A DNA stretch of 64,000 nt, taken from Algoriphagus sp. AGSA1 (lineage in GTDB: Bacteria > Bacteroidota > Bacteroidia > Cytophagales > Cyclobacteriaceae). The stretch lies in the NCBI RefSeq assembly GCF_021390545.1, contig NZ_JAJUWR010000001.1:1-64000 (forward strand). The letters are read 5' to 3'. The position numbers were made by a program, and so were the translations under genes. The notes beneath the pieces were generated by a model. The model had not been told where the DNA came from and did no database searches. It saw nothing but the letters and a program-made list of their open reading frames with translations. This document shows, in pieces, positions 63,714-64,000 of the stretch; within the stretch, counting starts at the first letter, position 1, and each line of letters begins with the position of its first letter.

Positions 63714-64000
63714 ATGAGAATTTCAGAAGACCAGCTCTCTTTCTTTTCTTCAACAGACTTTCACAGACGCTCCCTGGATCTTTTACGGGAGCAGTTTTCC
63801 AGACATGATATAAACTTCGATGGGGTTATCCAAAAACTGCAGGAGTTTCAGATTGCCATACCCAGTGCTGCTTTGGGAGATGGGAGGGCAAAGAGCAATA
63901 GGGGAAGAACCGGTGGTAAACCGAGAAATCTCAACGAAAAGCTGGAAGATATCGGTCTTTTACAGCAACTGACCCGAAAGACCAATTCGGTGTCTGTGTA
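63714..64000 (+). CDS. rhaI: L-rhamnose isomerase, RhaI type (5' part, cut by right edge)
   Basis: The first 95 codons of a gene that runs off the window. The text reads ISEDQLSFFSSTDFHRRSLD, then KLQEFQIAIPSAALGDG, GGKPRNLNEKLEDIGLLQQL and TRKTNSVSV, which match the N-terminus of RhaI-type (Pseudomonas stutzeri-like) TIM-barrel isomerases. It would convert L-rhamnose to L-rhamnulose, the substrate of the kinase in the divergent operon. No stop codon lies in frame to the window end. The start ATG is preceded by TAAAAAAACCTTAC with no Shine-Dalgarno sequence. Confidence 0.85.
   Translation, partial: MRISEDQLSFFSSTDFHRRSLDLLREQFSRHDINFDGVIQKLQEFQIAIPSAALGDGRAKSNRGRTGGKPRNLNEKLEDIGLLQQLTRKTNSVSV

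Overview
The window looks like chromosomal DNA of a Bacteroidota species of the order Cytophagales, closest in style to Cyclobacteriaceae/Algoriphagus. I infer this from the SusC/SusD pair, the Oar-type TonB receptor, the long FtsX permeases without an ATPase, the DUF1343, DUF2911 and DUF6520-type proteins, the lack of Shine-Dalgarno sequences, a few TAnnTTTG-type promoter elements and the many short intergenic palindromes. No rRNA, tRNA, CRISPR array or integrase gene was seen.

Region 1 (1-14100) is an AT-rich accessory island. Its left end holds two attC-like sites of equal length (134 bases) around a single-gene cassette (S41 peptidase), then a cupin cassette. This resembles an integron cassette array without a visible integrase. 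Next come candidate or known antiviral modules: a SIR2 protein beside a fused ABC-ATPase/TOPRIM protein with PARIS-like architecture (2912-6403); a cassette-like orphan with a Rossmann/TIR-like region (6689-7582); a GHKL ATPase fused to a PD-(D/E)XK-like domain (7985-10021), which I cannot assign to a named system; and a SIR2-HerA pair (10183-13561, Nezha type). Between them lie group II intron 3' ends, a degenerate attC-like site, a repeat found before three modules, the broken start of an hsdR-like gene and an XRE regulator.

Region 2 (14100-35200) holds outer-membrane nutrient uptake: a TlpA-like protein-SusC-SusD operon, a small DUF6520-like protein, a Crp-like regulator with a tail-to-tail zinc-ribbon protein, 3 kb of repeat-rich DNA, a beta-propeller/amidohydrolase fusion, and an Oar-type TonB receptor followed by a secreted phosphodiesterase.

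Region 3 (35200-47000) holds a Crp/Fnr regulator, three paralogous FtsX/MacB-type permeases, a RAYT (IS200-like) transposase with its palindromes and non-autonomous copies, and a NamZ-type muramidase. Region 4 (47000-55600) has mixed housekeeping and surface genes: a collagen-like lipoprotein, a GAF-AraC regulator, DUF2911, a geranylgeranyl-reductase-like flavoprotein, a secreted TIM-barrel protein, a 6-bladed propeller, a VOC protein and a histidine kinase.

Region 5 (55800-64000) is a rhamnose utilisation locus. The divergent rhaI-type isomerase (cut by the right edge), an FGGY kinase and a fused aldolase/dehydrogenase would take L-rhamnose to DHAP and lactate, and LutABC in the same operon would oxidise lactate to pyruvate. 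A GntR-type sugar-sensing regulator lies inside the operon.
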